Source: CAWCAW01 sp963714125
GTDB lineage: Bacteria > Actinomycetota > Acidimicrobiia > Acidimicrobiales > UBA8190
DNA length: 64,000 bases
Reading direction: 5' to 3'
NCBI GenBank assembly: GCA_963714125.1
Contig: OY970234.1
Span: 2,852,001 to 2,916,000 of the forward strand
This document shows positions 54,442 to 62,346 of the stretch, piece by piece. Made by a program: the position numbers and the translations under genes. The notes below the pieces were generated by a model. It searched no databases. It had not been told where the DNA came from and saw only the letters and a program-made list of their open reading frames with translations. Each line of letters starts with the position of its first letter. Positions within the stretch are counted from its first letter, which is position 1.

Positions 54442-55734
54442 TTACTCGACGGCCAAAGGCGCGCTCCCTTCGACTTCGCCGACGGCGTCTTCGATGGCCG
54501 GTCTCGGGTCGAACTCGCAAGGCTCGTCGCGGCGTGGCGACTTAAGACTCTCGATGCTCATGTAACGCTTGGTGACGGCCCATTCGTCGGACTGCTCGGC
54601 CAACACCGCGCCGACAAGGCGGATGACCGCAGCGCGGTTGGGGAAGATTCCGACCACGTCGGTGCGCCGGCGGATCTCCTTGTTGAGCCGCTCCTGGGGG
54701 TTGTTGGACCGAATCTTCGGCCAGTGCTCGGGGGGGAAGGCGCTGAAGGCAAGCACGTCGTCAGCGGCGTCCATGAGGTAGAGCGCCACGTCGGTGAACC
54801 CGGCCTCGGTGAGCTTGGAGACGACGACCCCGAGTTGGCTCCAGGTGGCGTCGCGGTCGGGCTGCTCAAAGATCGAGCGCACCAGTGTGGCGATCATGGG
54901 CCACGACGCCTTGGCAACCCGCGTGGCGAGATTCGCCATGAAGTGGGTGCGACATCTCTGCCAGGTGGCCTCGGCCAGCACCGCGGCGATGGCGGCCTTG
55001 ATGCCACCGTGGGCGTCGGAGACCACGAGCTCCACCCCGGACATGCCCCGGGCCACGAGCGAGCGCAGAAACGCGGTCCACGCTGCGGTGTCCTCGGTGG
55101 TGACGATGTCGAACCCGACGATCTCGCGCCGGCCTTCGGCGTTGGAGGCCGTGGCGATCACCGCCGAGACATTGACAACCCGGCCGCCCTCGCGCACCCG
55201 TTGGGTCACGGCGTCGATCCACAGGTAGCGATAGGGGCCGGAGTCCAAGGGACGCTCTCGGAACTCCTTCACCACGGCGTCGAGATGAGCCGCGAGGCGC
55301 GACACCTCGGACTTCGAGATCCCGTCGATGCCCATGGCTTTCACCAGGTCGTCGACCCGCCGGGTGGACACACCTTCCACATAGGCCTGGCACACCACCG
55401 CCACGAGCGCCTGCTCGGCGCGACGGCGGGGCTGGAGCAAGAACTCCGGCGAGTACACACCCTGGCGCAGCTTCGGCACGGCCAGCTCGATCGACCCCAC
55501 CCGGGTGTCCCAGGGTCGAAGCCGATATCCGTTGCGAGAGTTCTCCCGCTCCTCGGTCCGCTCGCCATAGCCGGCGTTGCACTGCATCGAGGCCTGGGCG
55601 CTCATGAGCGCCTCAGCGAAGGCGCCCAGCATCGCTCGGGCCAGGTCCGTGTCTCCGTCGGCGCCCTCGAGGTACTTGCTCAGCCAGAGCGACGCGTCGA
55701 TAGTGGTGGGGACAGTCACCGTGTTCCTCCTCAA
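54442..55734 (-). CDS. IS256-family transposase
   Basis: 430 aa, full length for the family. DDE residues: Asp174 (LWIDAVTQRV), Asp240 (VVSDAHGGIKAAI) and Glu348/Glu353 in NPQERLNKEIRRRTDVVG. The QRCRTHFMANLA segment with the C/H pair that follows the second Asp is also present. It seems intact and active. Its gene occupies nearly the whole element. Confidence 0.95.
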   Translation of the reverse strand: MRRNTVTVPTTIDASLWLSKYLEGADGDTDLARAMLGAFAEALMSAQASMQCNAGYGERTEERENSRNGYRLRPWDTRVGSIELAVPKLRQGVYSPEFLLQPRRRAEQALVAVVCQAYVEGVSTRRVDDLVKAMGIDGISKSEVSRLAAHLDAVVKEFRERPLDSGPYRYLWIDAVTQRVREGGRVVNVSAVIATASNAEGRREIVGFDIVTTEDTAAWTAFLRSLVARGMSGVELVVSDAHGGIKAAIAAVLAEATWQRCRTHFMANLATRVAKASWPMIATLVRSIFEQPDRDATWSQLGVVVSKLTEAGFTDVALYLMDAADDVLAFSAFPPEHWPKIRSNNPQERLNKEIRRRTDVVGIFPNRAAVIRLVGAVLAEQSDEWAVTKRYMSIESLKSPRRDEPCEFDPRPAIEDAVGEVEGSAPLAVE

Positions 55735-55801
55735 GTTGTTGTGTGGAAACTGCTTCTTGAGGTTGACGCGGTGACCGTCGCGTCTGGGGGATAGTCCTCA
55801 G

Positions 55802-55836
55802 CTCACCTGCTCGTACACCACTCGTTGGGACTCAAC
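55802..55836 (-). repeat. IS256 right terminal inverted repeat
   Basis: On the minus strand it reads GTTGAGTCCCAACGAGTGGT then GTACGAGCAGGTGAGC. The recombinase remnant runs into it and stops inside it. Confidence 0.7.
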
Positions 55837-56057
55837 TGCACGGACACAACGTGTTTGTAAGGGTCGTAGATGATGGACACGCCCAACTCCCTGTACACCT
55901 CGGTCTTTAGTTTCGGGTCCGCAGTGGCCAAGACGGCGACGATGTCCTTGAACTGCAAGACGAGGCGCTGGATCTGTGCCTTGGTCAGTTTCTCGCTCGG
56001 CTCACACGCAACCAGCTCCTGCTCTGCTCGCAACCGCTCACCTTGCACCTCCGCCAT
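55803..56057 (-). pseudogene. C-terminal remnant of a large serine recombinase, cut by the IS256 element
   Basis: 84 codons with the flavour of a serine-recombinase C-terminus: RLRAEQELVA, KLTKAQIQRLVLQFKDIVAVL and YRELGVSIIYDPYKHVVSV. The frame then enters the IS right repeat and stops there (last residues SPNEWCTSR come from the repeat). No N-terminal resolvase domain is present upstream, where the frame is Pro-rich and closes at a stop near 56112. It is probably a decayed fragment truncated at both ends. The family call is moderate. Confidence 0.45.
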
Positions 56058-56077
56058 CGTTGCCGGTGGGGGGGTCT

Positions 56078-56093
56078 GGGGGGCTTGCCCCCC
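56078..56093. other. Strong GC hairpin
   Basis: GGGGGG-CTTG-CCCCCC is a perfect 6-bp stem with a 4-base loop at the 5' side of the recombinase remnant. No T-run follows, so it is not a classical terminator. Confidence 0.5.
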
Positions 56094-56739
56094 GATGAGC
56101 CTTAGCGGTGCGCGTTAGCGCCCTAAATCGGGAGTCCTCTCTTCTTTTGGTGAGCGCTTGTCTAAAGGAGCGGAGCAATACGCCCCCCGACGGCCTCGAC
56201 CCCAAACACGAAGGCGGGGGGCCGAGACTGGGAGTCCTCCTCTTCTTTCGGAGCCGCGTGGCCCTTCGGAAGGGAAGGTCTCCATGATAACGCGACGCGA
56301 ACGAGTGATGTCGTAGGCAGGTCGACACGTTGATGGTCGGTGAAGGATGAAACTCGTCTCAGTGATGTCGGAATGGTCCTTCACGTCGCGACACGTGGAC
56401 CAGAAGTCGTGGATCACCTCCGTGCGCTGCGCCACGACGTAGGTGGGGCCGCTGACGAAGTGCTCGCCGCGTTGCGCGACGCAGACCATTCGCCCACGAC
56501 ATCCCACCATCGAAGCCGATGGTTGCTGGGGACTGGGTCCGTGGCCGAGAGAGTGAGGGACGACACCGAGGTGGGCGCGAGGGACGGTGAGCAGGAGCGG
56601 GTCCCCACGCGTAGCGGGGCAAGGAAATCCAAAAGATTTTGGGAACTTCTGAAGCGTTGGCTGCCACTACCTGATGAGGGACTGCACCCCGTGACCAACG
56701 GGAAGACCTCGCAAGTCGACCCAATGGACAGGAGCCCAG
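56094..56739. other. Gene-free, repeat-containing stretch upstream of the copper cluster
   Basis: About 650 bases with no convincing gene on either strand; the open frames present are composition artefacts. It contains the duplicated motif described at 56130-56251, and a small perfect dyad CCAAAA-GA-TTTTGG at 56629-56642. It must include the promoter of the DoxX-SCO gene. Confidence 0.5.
56130..56251. repeat. Direct repeat, two copies 100 bases apart
   Basis: GGGAGTCCTCTCTTCTTTTG (56130) and GGGAGTCCTCCTCTTCTTTC (56230) are almost identical, start 100 bases apart, and each is preceded or followed by a C- or G-run hairpin. They lie in gene-free DNA beside a recombinase remnant and may be remains of att or binding sites. 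Confidence 0.5.
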
Positions 56740-58581
56740 ATGCCAGGCATGGGAACGCCCCTCCAGACAGGCAACCAGACCGTCATCTCGGCGTTCGAGT
56801 CAGCCCTTCTTCACCAGGCCCTCTACGTCCTGGCCATCCTTGGTCTGCTGGCCATCGCCTGGAACGTCCTGCGCTCAATGCAGATTCGCCAAGCCGTTGC
56901 CGCCGGTGGATCGGTCAAAGTGACCACCCAGACAATCGGCGGTGAACCGCCCGCCGTCCGGTTGCTACGGATTTCTTTCGGGTGCATCTGGATCTTCGAC
57001 GGGATCCTCCAAGCCCAGGTTTCGATGCCGCTGGGACTCGCTTCTGGGGTGATCCAACCGGCAGCCAGCTCTTCCCCATCCTGGGTACAACACTTGGTCA
57101 ATGTGGGCGTGAGGATCTGGAATAACCACCCCGTACCCGCCGCTGCGGCCGCAGTGTGGATCCAGGTCGGGATCGGCGTTTGGCTCATCGTTGCGCCCAG
57201 GGGAAACTGGTTGCGCGTGGCGGGCCTGGCCAGTGTCGGCTGGGGTCTTGTCGTCTGGGTGTTCGGCGAGGCGTTCGGATCCATTTTCGGTCCCGGCCTC
57301 ACATGGCTGTTCGGCGCGCCAGGCGGCGTCGTGTTCTACGTCGCGGCAGGGGCGCTCATCGCCCTACCAGAGCGGTATTGGCACAGCCCACGACTGGGTC
57401 GCGGCATCCTCGCCGCCATGGGCCTCTTCTTTCTTGGCATGGCTGTGCTCCAGGCGTGGCCCGGACGCGGGTTCTGGCAGGGCCAGCCGACCCGACACGC
57501 CATGGTGGGGACACTGACCGGCATGGTGCAAGGCATGGCGCAGACCTCCCAGCCGGGATTCCTGGCATCTTTGGTGTCGAACTTTGCCTCCTTCGATGCC
57601 GCCCATGGTTGGGCCGTCAATCTCTTCGCGGTAGTCGCCCTTGCACTCATCGGTGTGGCGTTTCTCACAGGACGCCGAAAGATCGTCTTTCCCGCCGTCA
57701 TCGCTGGCTCTGTCTTGTGCTTAGCGGACTGGATCTTCATCGAGGACTTCGGCTTTCTCGGGGGTGTGGGCACCGATCCGAACAGCATGATCCCGATGGC
57801 ATTGATCTTCCTCGCCGGTTATGTCGCCATGACGCGTCTTCCTGCCGCCACTGTGGCGGCGACGATTGGGGCGGTAGCTGAGCTTCCGACCTCATGGCGC
57901 GATCGAGTCCTCGCCCGCCCCGCCTACGCTCTTCGCGCCTTGGCCGCAATCGGTGCCATCGGAATCACCGTGCTTGGTATGGCTCCGATGGCCTTCGCCG
58001 CCACCAACCCGGTCGCCGATCCGATCCTCAATGAGGCCATCGACGGTCTTCCAGTTGTCACGAACAACTCGGCGGCTCCCTTTAATCTCATCGACCAGGA
58101 TGGCAAAGCGGTGTCATTGCAGAGCTTGCGGGACAAGGCGGTCGCCCTCACCTTTCTCGATCCGGTTTGCACGACGGACTGCCCGCTGATCGCTCAGGAG
58201 TTCCACGACGCCGACCGGATGCTTGGTGCGCAGTCCCGACGCGCGTTATTCGTCGCCATCGTTGCTAACCCTCTTTACACCTCAATTGCGGCCACGCGTG
58301 CTTTTGACAACCAGGAGGGCCTTAGCGGCGTGAGGAACTGGCTCTACCTCACGGGATCGGTGCTGGAGCTGGAATCCGTCTGGAATGCCTATGGTGTCCA
58401 GGCCGTGGTGGAACCCGCCGGTGCCATGGTGGCCCACAGCGACATCGCCTTTGTGATCAACCCATCGGGCCGCACCCGCTACGTGCTCAATGCAGACCCC
58501 GGCCCAGGAACGGCCACCTCGCAATCATCGTTCGCCGGGGTCCTCTCCAGCGATATCAGCCGAGTGCTGGCCCAATCGTGA
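56740..58581 (+). CDS. DoxX-like membrane protein fused to a SCO1/SenC copper-chaperone domain
   Basis: 613 aa. Residues 20-415 form about 9-10 membrane segments with DoxX/TQO-like features (LRISFGCIWIFDGILQAQ, GWGLVVWVFGEAFG). Residues ~440-610 are an extracytoplasmic thioredoxin-fold domain with the SCO metal motif CTTDC (Cys477, Cys481) and a conserved His566 (VAHSDIAFVINP). SCO proteins deliver copper to the CuA site of cytochrome c oxidase. The CtaG gene 2.4 kb downstream supports that role. It overlaps the following lipoprotein gene by GTGA. Confidence 0.85.
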   Translation: MPGMGTPLQTGNQTVISAFESALLHQALYVLAILGLLAIAWNVLRSMQIRQAVAAGGSVKVTTQTIGGEPPAVRLLRISFGCIWIFDGILQAQVSMPLGLASGVIQPAASSSPSWVQHLVNVGVRIWNNHPVPAAAAAVWIQVGIGVWLIVAPRGNWLRVAGLASVGWGLVVWVFGEAFGSIFGPGLTWLFGAPGGVVFYVAAGALIALPERYWHSPRLGRGILAAMGLFFLGMAVLQAWPGRGFWQGQPTRHAMVGTLTGMVQGMAQTSQPGFLASLVSNFASFDAAHGWAVNLFAVVALALIGVAFLTGRRKIVFPAVIAGSVLCLADWIFIEDFGFLGGVGTDPNSMIPMALIFLAGYVAMTRLPAATVAATIGAVAELPTSWRDRVLARPAYALRALAAIGAIGITVLGMAPMAFAATNPVADPILNEAIDGLPVVTNNSAAPFNLIDQDGKAVSLQSLRDKAVALTFLDPVCTTDCPLIAQEFHDADRMLGAQSRRALFVAIVANPLYTSIAATRAFDNQEGLSGVRNWLYLTGSVLELESVWNAYGVQAVVEPAGAMVAHSDIAFVINPSGRTRYVLNADPGPGTATSQSSFAGVLSSDISRVLAQS

Positions 58582-59780
58582 AACATACCGACGGACGCCG
58601 TATGAGACGCAGGAGATCAATCGGGAGTGTCCTGACGGTGATGGCGTTGGGGGTGGCAGGCTGCTCCCCATCTTCCATCGCTAGTGGCGGAAACGACGTC
58701 ACTACGGGGACGCAGCAGTTCAATGCGCCCCTCGATGCCTCGTTCACTACCACGACCGCCGCCTGGGCTGACATCGCCGCCGGTCACCTCGACCAACCAG
58801 CCAATACGTTTTGGCAGCTCCTCGTTCTGCCAGCGGGCAACGCTCGATGGTCACTGGTCACGCCTCCCGGCGTTGCTGACAACGGTGGCCTCGTGAGCGT
58901 TCAATCGGGTGCGACCCTGCTCACCGGTTTCGAGCCGAGCGCGCTCATTCACTTTTCCCCCCTAGCCGCGACATCCGATGCGGGGACACACTGGTCGCAG
59001 GGCATCCTCAGCCGGGCATTGACTGACGTGCCCGACGCGTTGGCCGCGTCAGGAGACGGCGACATCGCGGCCCTGATTGGCAAGACCGGAACGTCTGTCG
59101 TCACAAGCAGCGGCGGGCTCTCGCCGAGCTGGCGACCAGGCGTCACCATCAAAGAGCTGGCGGCGTCATCAGCAGGACGCTCCTGCGGGGTATCGGCACT
59201 CACCGCGCTGGCCTATTCGCCCAGCGGTCGGCTCCTGGTGGGGGCGACATGCGACCGTCCGGGTAAGGTCGGAGTTTTCGCGGCTTCGGGAAGTGGCTGG
59301 CGCTTGGTAGGCCCGACCCTCCCCGTAGGCGAGAACGATGCAACCACGAACGTTCTTCGCCTTCGTGCAGGCGATAATGAAGTGTCAGCTTTGTTGGCGG
59401 CACATTCCACCGGGGGCACCGCCTTGCTCGGCGCGCGCTTCACAGATAGCACCAGTTGGTCTACGCCGTCGTTGCTGGCATTGGCCCCCACAGAGCGACT
59501 TGTCTCCTCGGGGCTCTCGGCTGATGGCGGGCTGGTCGTGCTCCTCAATGACAAGGGACGTACCCTTATCGAGGTGAGCGGCATTGGATCAGGTGGATGG
59601 GCCGGGCTTCCCACACCGGCAGCCCGAACGGCAGTGATCGCCTTTGATGCAAGCGGCAACATGGACGCCATCGCCGTGAACGGGTCGAAGTTGAATGTTT
59701 TCCGCCTCGACACCGGCAGTTTCAGTTGGTACTCGATCCAGTCGATCCAGGTGCCGATCCAATATGGTTCTTCGAGCTAA
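58578..59780 (+). CDS. Exported lipoprotein, beta-propeller-like
   Basis: 400 aa starting GTG, with a basic N-terminus, hydrophobic segment and lipobox VAGC (Cys29). The body is strand-rich, with repeated Gly/Ser/Trp blades (HWSQGILSRALTDVPDAL, GRLLVGATCDRPGKVGVF), reminiscent of sialidase/BNR-type propellers. No catalytic residues are obvious. Coupled to the DoxX-SCO gene; function in the copper cluster is unknown. Confidence 0.75.
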   Translation: MKHTDGRRMRRRRSIGSVLTVMALGVAGCSPSSIASGGNDVTTGTQQFNAPLDASFTTTTAAWADIAAGHLDQPANTFWQLLVLPAGNARWSLVTPPGVADNGGLVSVQSGATLLTGFEPSALIHFSPLAATSDAGTHWSQGILSRALTDVPDALAASGDGDIAALIGKTGTSVVTSSGGLSPSWRPGVTIKELAASSAGRSCGVSALTALAYSPSGRLLVGATCDRPGKVGVFAASGSGWRLVGPTLPVGENDATTNVLRLRAGDNEVSALLAAHSTGGTALLGARFTDSTSWSTPSLLALAPTERLVSSGLSADGGLVVLLNDKGRTLIEVSGIGSGGWAGLPTPAARTAVIAFDASGNMDAIAVNGSKLNVFRLDTGSFSWYSIQSIQVPIQYGSSS

Positions 59781-59807
59781 ACCCATCGCGCGGGTCTGAG
59801 TAACCGT

Positions 59808-60269
59808 ATGTTCCAACATCGGGCCGACGCCCGGCTCTCGACGTGCAATACGGTGCGAGAGCACCTTTCGGCTGCTATTGATGGCGAGGTACGAGGCGCA
59901 TTGCCTGCCGCCATGGCTCGGCATCTGAGGAAGTGCGCCGACTGTAGAACGTTCGAGCAACGCGCCACCACCATGACGCGTCACCTGCGCATCAGCGTCC
60001 TTGAACCGGTGCCCGACTTGACCGGACAGATTCTCGAACGCGTTGCTGCGCTCACACCGGTCTCAACCGAAGTACGGGTCGCTCCTCGGGCGAGAGTCCC
60101 ATTCGCACCTCTATTGGCAAGATGGGCAATGGCCGTCGTCCCCCTCGGACTTGCCGTTTCGAGCCTCGCATCGGGTGCCTTCGCCAAACCCCACATCGTC
60201 CCTTCGCACCCGGTCACCCGTTGTACCGTCGCTTTGGTCCACCAGCACGGGCCTCCAAGGTTGCCGTGA
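59808..60269 (+). CDS. Anti-sigma factor with zinc-finger (zf-HC2) domain
   Basis: 153 aa. The ZAS-type motif His39-x3-Cys43-x2-Cys46 (HLRKCADC) is intact, followed by a linker and one membrane segment (about residues 108-130). It should hold the ECF sigma factor encoded next and release it on a redox or metal signal. Its stop overlaps the sigma start (TGATG). Placement before the sigma gene is the reverse of the usual sigma/anti-sigma order. Confidence 0.85.
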   Translation: MFQHRADARLSTCNTVREHLSAAIDGEVRGALPAAMARHLRKCADCRTFEQRATTMTRHLRISVLEPVPDLTGQILERVAALTPVSTEVRVAPRARVPFAPLLARWAMAVVPLGLAVSSLASGAFAKPHIVPSHPVTRCTVALVHQHGPPRLP

Positions 60270-60886
60270 TGTCAGATTGCCAGTCGGCCGTGCCTGCCGT
60301 TACGGTCAGCCCGGTGGACGAGCTGAGCGAACTGCTAGGCGAAGCCCGCAAGGGAGATGAGCGCGCCTTTGCCGCCTTCGTCTCCAAATCGCAGGCCGAG
60401 ATCTGGCGGTTTTGCTCCTACCTAGTCGGCCCTGCTGAAGCTGATGACGCCACCCAAGAGACGTACCTGGCCGCTTGGCGGGCGCTGCGAGGGTTCCGGG
60501 GGGACTCGTCGGCTCGGACGTGGCTCTTCGTCATTGCTCGTCGGACTGCATTGGGCCTGGCCAAGCGCAAACGCGATGTGGTGGCGCTCGAACGGCGAGT
60601 GGCTCGACCCATTGAGGTATCGGACGGCCAGATCTGGACCGATCTCAGCGTTCTTGTCGATCACCTCGACGAGGATCGGCGCATGGCGCTGATCCTCACC
60701 CAGGTCTTCGGCCTCTCCTATGCCGAAACGGCCCAGGTTTGTGGGTGTGCGGTCGGTACCATCCGATCCCGTGTCGCACGGGCTCGCCAGGAGCTGCTCG
60801 CCTCGTGGACCGGAGCCAGTCCTGTCCAGACCCAGCCATCAGTCCCAGAAGTTGCGCAGGCTGTTGCGGGGATTGACGGCCGATAG
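60269..60886 (+). CDS. ECF-type RNA polymerase sigma factor
   Basis: 205 aa from ATG 60269. Sigma region 2 (WRFCSYLVGPAEADDATQET, TWLFVIARRTALG) and region 4 (ILTQVFGLSYAETAQVCGCA, GTIRSRVARARQELL) are complete. It is translationally coupled to the zf-HC2 anti-sigma gene and probably transcribes this copper/oxidase-assembly cluster. A Cys pair in region 4 (VCGC) is unusual and could be redox- or metal-responsive. Confidence 0.9.
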   Translation: MSDCQSAVPAVTVSPVDELSELLGEARKGDERAFAAFVSKSQAEIWRFCSYLVGPAEADDATQETYLAAWRALRGFRGDSSARTWLFVIARRTALGLAKRKRDVVALERRVARPIEVSDGQIWTDLSVLVDHLDEDRRMALILTQVFGLSYAETAQVCGCAVGTIRSRVARARQELLASWTGASPVQTQPSVPEVAQAVAGIDGR

Positions 60887-60962
60887 GGTAGAGGTGGTGG
60901 CCTTGCCTACGGAAGTGGGAGCGATGTCGATTGGCCCCGTGCCGGTGAATAGGGACTGACTC

Positions 60963-61955
60963 ATGCCAGCAATGCAGCCCATGCACTTCACACTGGACAA
61001 CGCCCTCACACGCTGGGAATGGAGTCCGTTCCCGTTGGTGGTGTTGGTGGTGCTGGTCCTCGTCGGTTGGTGGTATCTGCGCGCCGACTGGAACCTCGCC
61101 ATGCGCGGTAGACGCTGGAAAGGTATTCGCACTGCATCGTTCTTCGCTGGCCTGGGCGCCATTGACCTTGCCCTACAGTCGCCGGTGGCCACGTTAACGA
61201 TGTCCTATTTCCAGGCGCACGTCGTTCAGCACCTCTTACTCATGATCATCGCACCGCCGCTGCTCGCGTTGGGCGCGCCGTCGACGCTGTTGCTCCAGAC
61301 GGCCAGCCGTCAGAACAAGACCCGATGGCTGGCGGTGCTGCGCTCACGGCCCTTCGCGGTCCTCACCCACCCCATCACCGTCTGGTCACTGTATTTCGGA
61401 ACCATGTTCGCCTTCTTCCTCTCGCCACTCATAAACGTGGCCATGAATCACATGGCGCTCATGGACGGCTTCAACGTGCTCTTCTTGTTTGGTGGTCTCC
61501 TGTTTTGGTGGCCACTGGTAGGCATCGATCCAATGATCCACTGGAAGATGTCATATGGCATCCGCTTGTTGACGTTGCTCATTGGATCCGGTGTCGAGAC
61601 ATTTCTCGGGGTTGCTCTCCTCGGCTCATCGAAGCCTGCGGCCTCGATGTACAGCGTCGCCAGCACGCATTCTGGTGCCGGTTTGCTTTGGTCCTCGGCA
61701 GAGGTCGCCACATTCGTGGGGTTAGTGCCGATCTTCATCCAGTGGGTGCGTTCCGAAGAGCGCGCAGGGTTGCGGGCCGATGCGCACCGATCCCGGTTGA
61801 CTTCCGCCTCGCCGGAGGGTTCGGATGCGAGTGGCAACAACGTGACAGTTCGACCACGGGCGACGGCGTGGGAGGCGGCGTGGATGGCAAAGGCAGGGAA
61901 GCCACCCGAGCTGCTCGGTGTCGGCGTCACTGCTCCCAGCGAGATGGGCTCATAA
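60963..61955 (+). CDS. Cytochrome c oxidase assembly protein, CtaG (caa3) type
   Basis: 330 aa with about 7 membrane segments and the family motifs QAHVVQHLLLMIIAPPLLAL and WSLYFGTMFAFFLSPL, NHMALMDGFNVLFLFGGLLF. The His residues of the HVVQH motif are typical copper ligands. It is a copper-delivery protein for cytochrome oxidase. With the SCO domain upstream it makes a coherent CuB/CuA assembly cluster under an ECF sigma factor. The C-terminal ~70 residues are a cytoplasmic, low-complexity tail. Confidence 0.92.
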   Translation: MPAMQPMHFTLDNALTRWEWSPFPLVVLVVLVLVGWWYLRADWNLAMRGRRWKGIRTASFFAGLGAIDLALQSPVATLTMSYFQAHVVQHLLLMIIAPPLLALGAPSTLLLQTASRQNKTRWLAVLRSRPFAVLTHPITVWSLYFGTMFAFFLSPLINVAMNHMALMDGFNVLFLFGGLLFWWPLVGIDPMIHWKMSYGIRLLTLLIGSGVETFLGVALLGSSKPAASMYSVASTHSGAGLLWSSAEVATFVGLVPIFIQWVRSEERAGLRADAHRSRLTSASPEGSDASGNNVTVRPRATAWEAAWMAKAGKPPELLGVGVTAPSEMGS

Positions 61956-62159
61956 TCGGCGGACGGTTGTCGGTCGCGGCCACCCAGCTCTACCGTTCCG
62001 TGGATCATGGGATGAGGGCATCGTTCCAAGGTGAGTACGAGTTGGTGATCTCGTCGCCGATAGAGAGCGCATCTAAACAGGACGAACACTCCAAACCCCG
62101 GGATTCTGGGGTCATAGGGTGCTTCGGGTTGATCCTGTCCTGTCTCGTCTAAACGAGAG
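61956..62159. other. Gap after CtaG with stem-loops
   Basis: The region between the CtaG stop and the IS110 leader contains ACAGGAC/GTCCTGT arms (62078-62143) and a perfect TCTCGT-CTAA-ACGAGA hairpin at 62143-62158, which may terminate the copper operon or belong to the IS110 end. No gene is seen. Confidence 0.4.
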
Positions 62160-62346
62160 CGCCGGAGCGGCGTAATCCGACTCCTGTGTTATGAACGGCG
62201 GGCAGGACGGGCCAGCCCGGTGGGCGTGGAGACCCTGTTTGAGGAATTCGGGACTGGCGACGCCAGAGCCCTCTTAGTGATGTTCGGGACCTTGCGCATC
62301 ACCGGCCGGCCGTGGATCGACATCGACCATGAGCCGAGGAGGGCCT
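62160..62346 (+). ncRNA. Candidate IS110 bridge RNA in the element leader
   Basis: The non-coding stretch before the recombinase forms several hairpins: a GGG/CCC-bracketed CTGGC-GAC-GCCAG stem at 62250-62271, GGGC-CA-GCCC near 62212, and GGCCGGCC near 62301. IS110-group elements encode a structured bridge RNA in the leader between the left end and the recombinase gene. This is position and structure only; donor and target loops are not identified. Confidence 0.35.

Larger units (their letters stand above)
54341..55836 (-). mobile_element. IS256-family insertion sequence
   Basis: A complete IS256-type transposase gene lies between imperfect terminal inverted repeats (54341-54375 and 55802-55836, 29 of 36 positions match, with a perfect 10-base core TGGTGTACGA). 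Total about 1.5 kb, normal for the family. No target duplication of 8-9 bases is visible, so the ends or the insertion may have been altered after transposition. Confidence 0.8.

Noticed and set aside
54724..55794. A 356-codon plus-strand frame opposite the IS256 transposase
   Set aside because: It is the antisense shadow of the transposase; no domain is visible.
56340..56945. Plus-strand open frame upstream of the DoxX-SCO gene
   Set aside because: It runs into the DoxX-SCO gene in another frame, has low-complexity composition and no recognisable protein.
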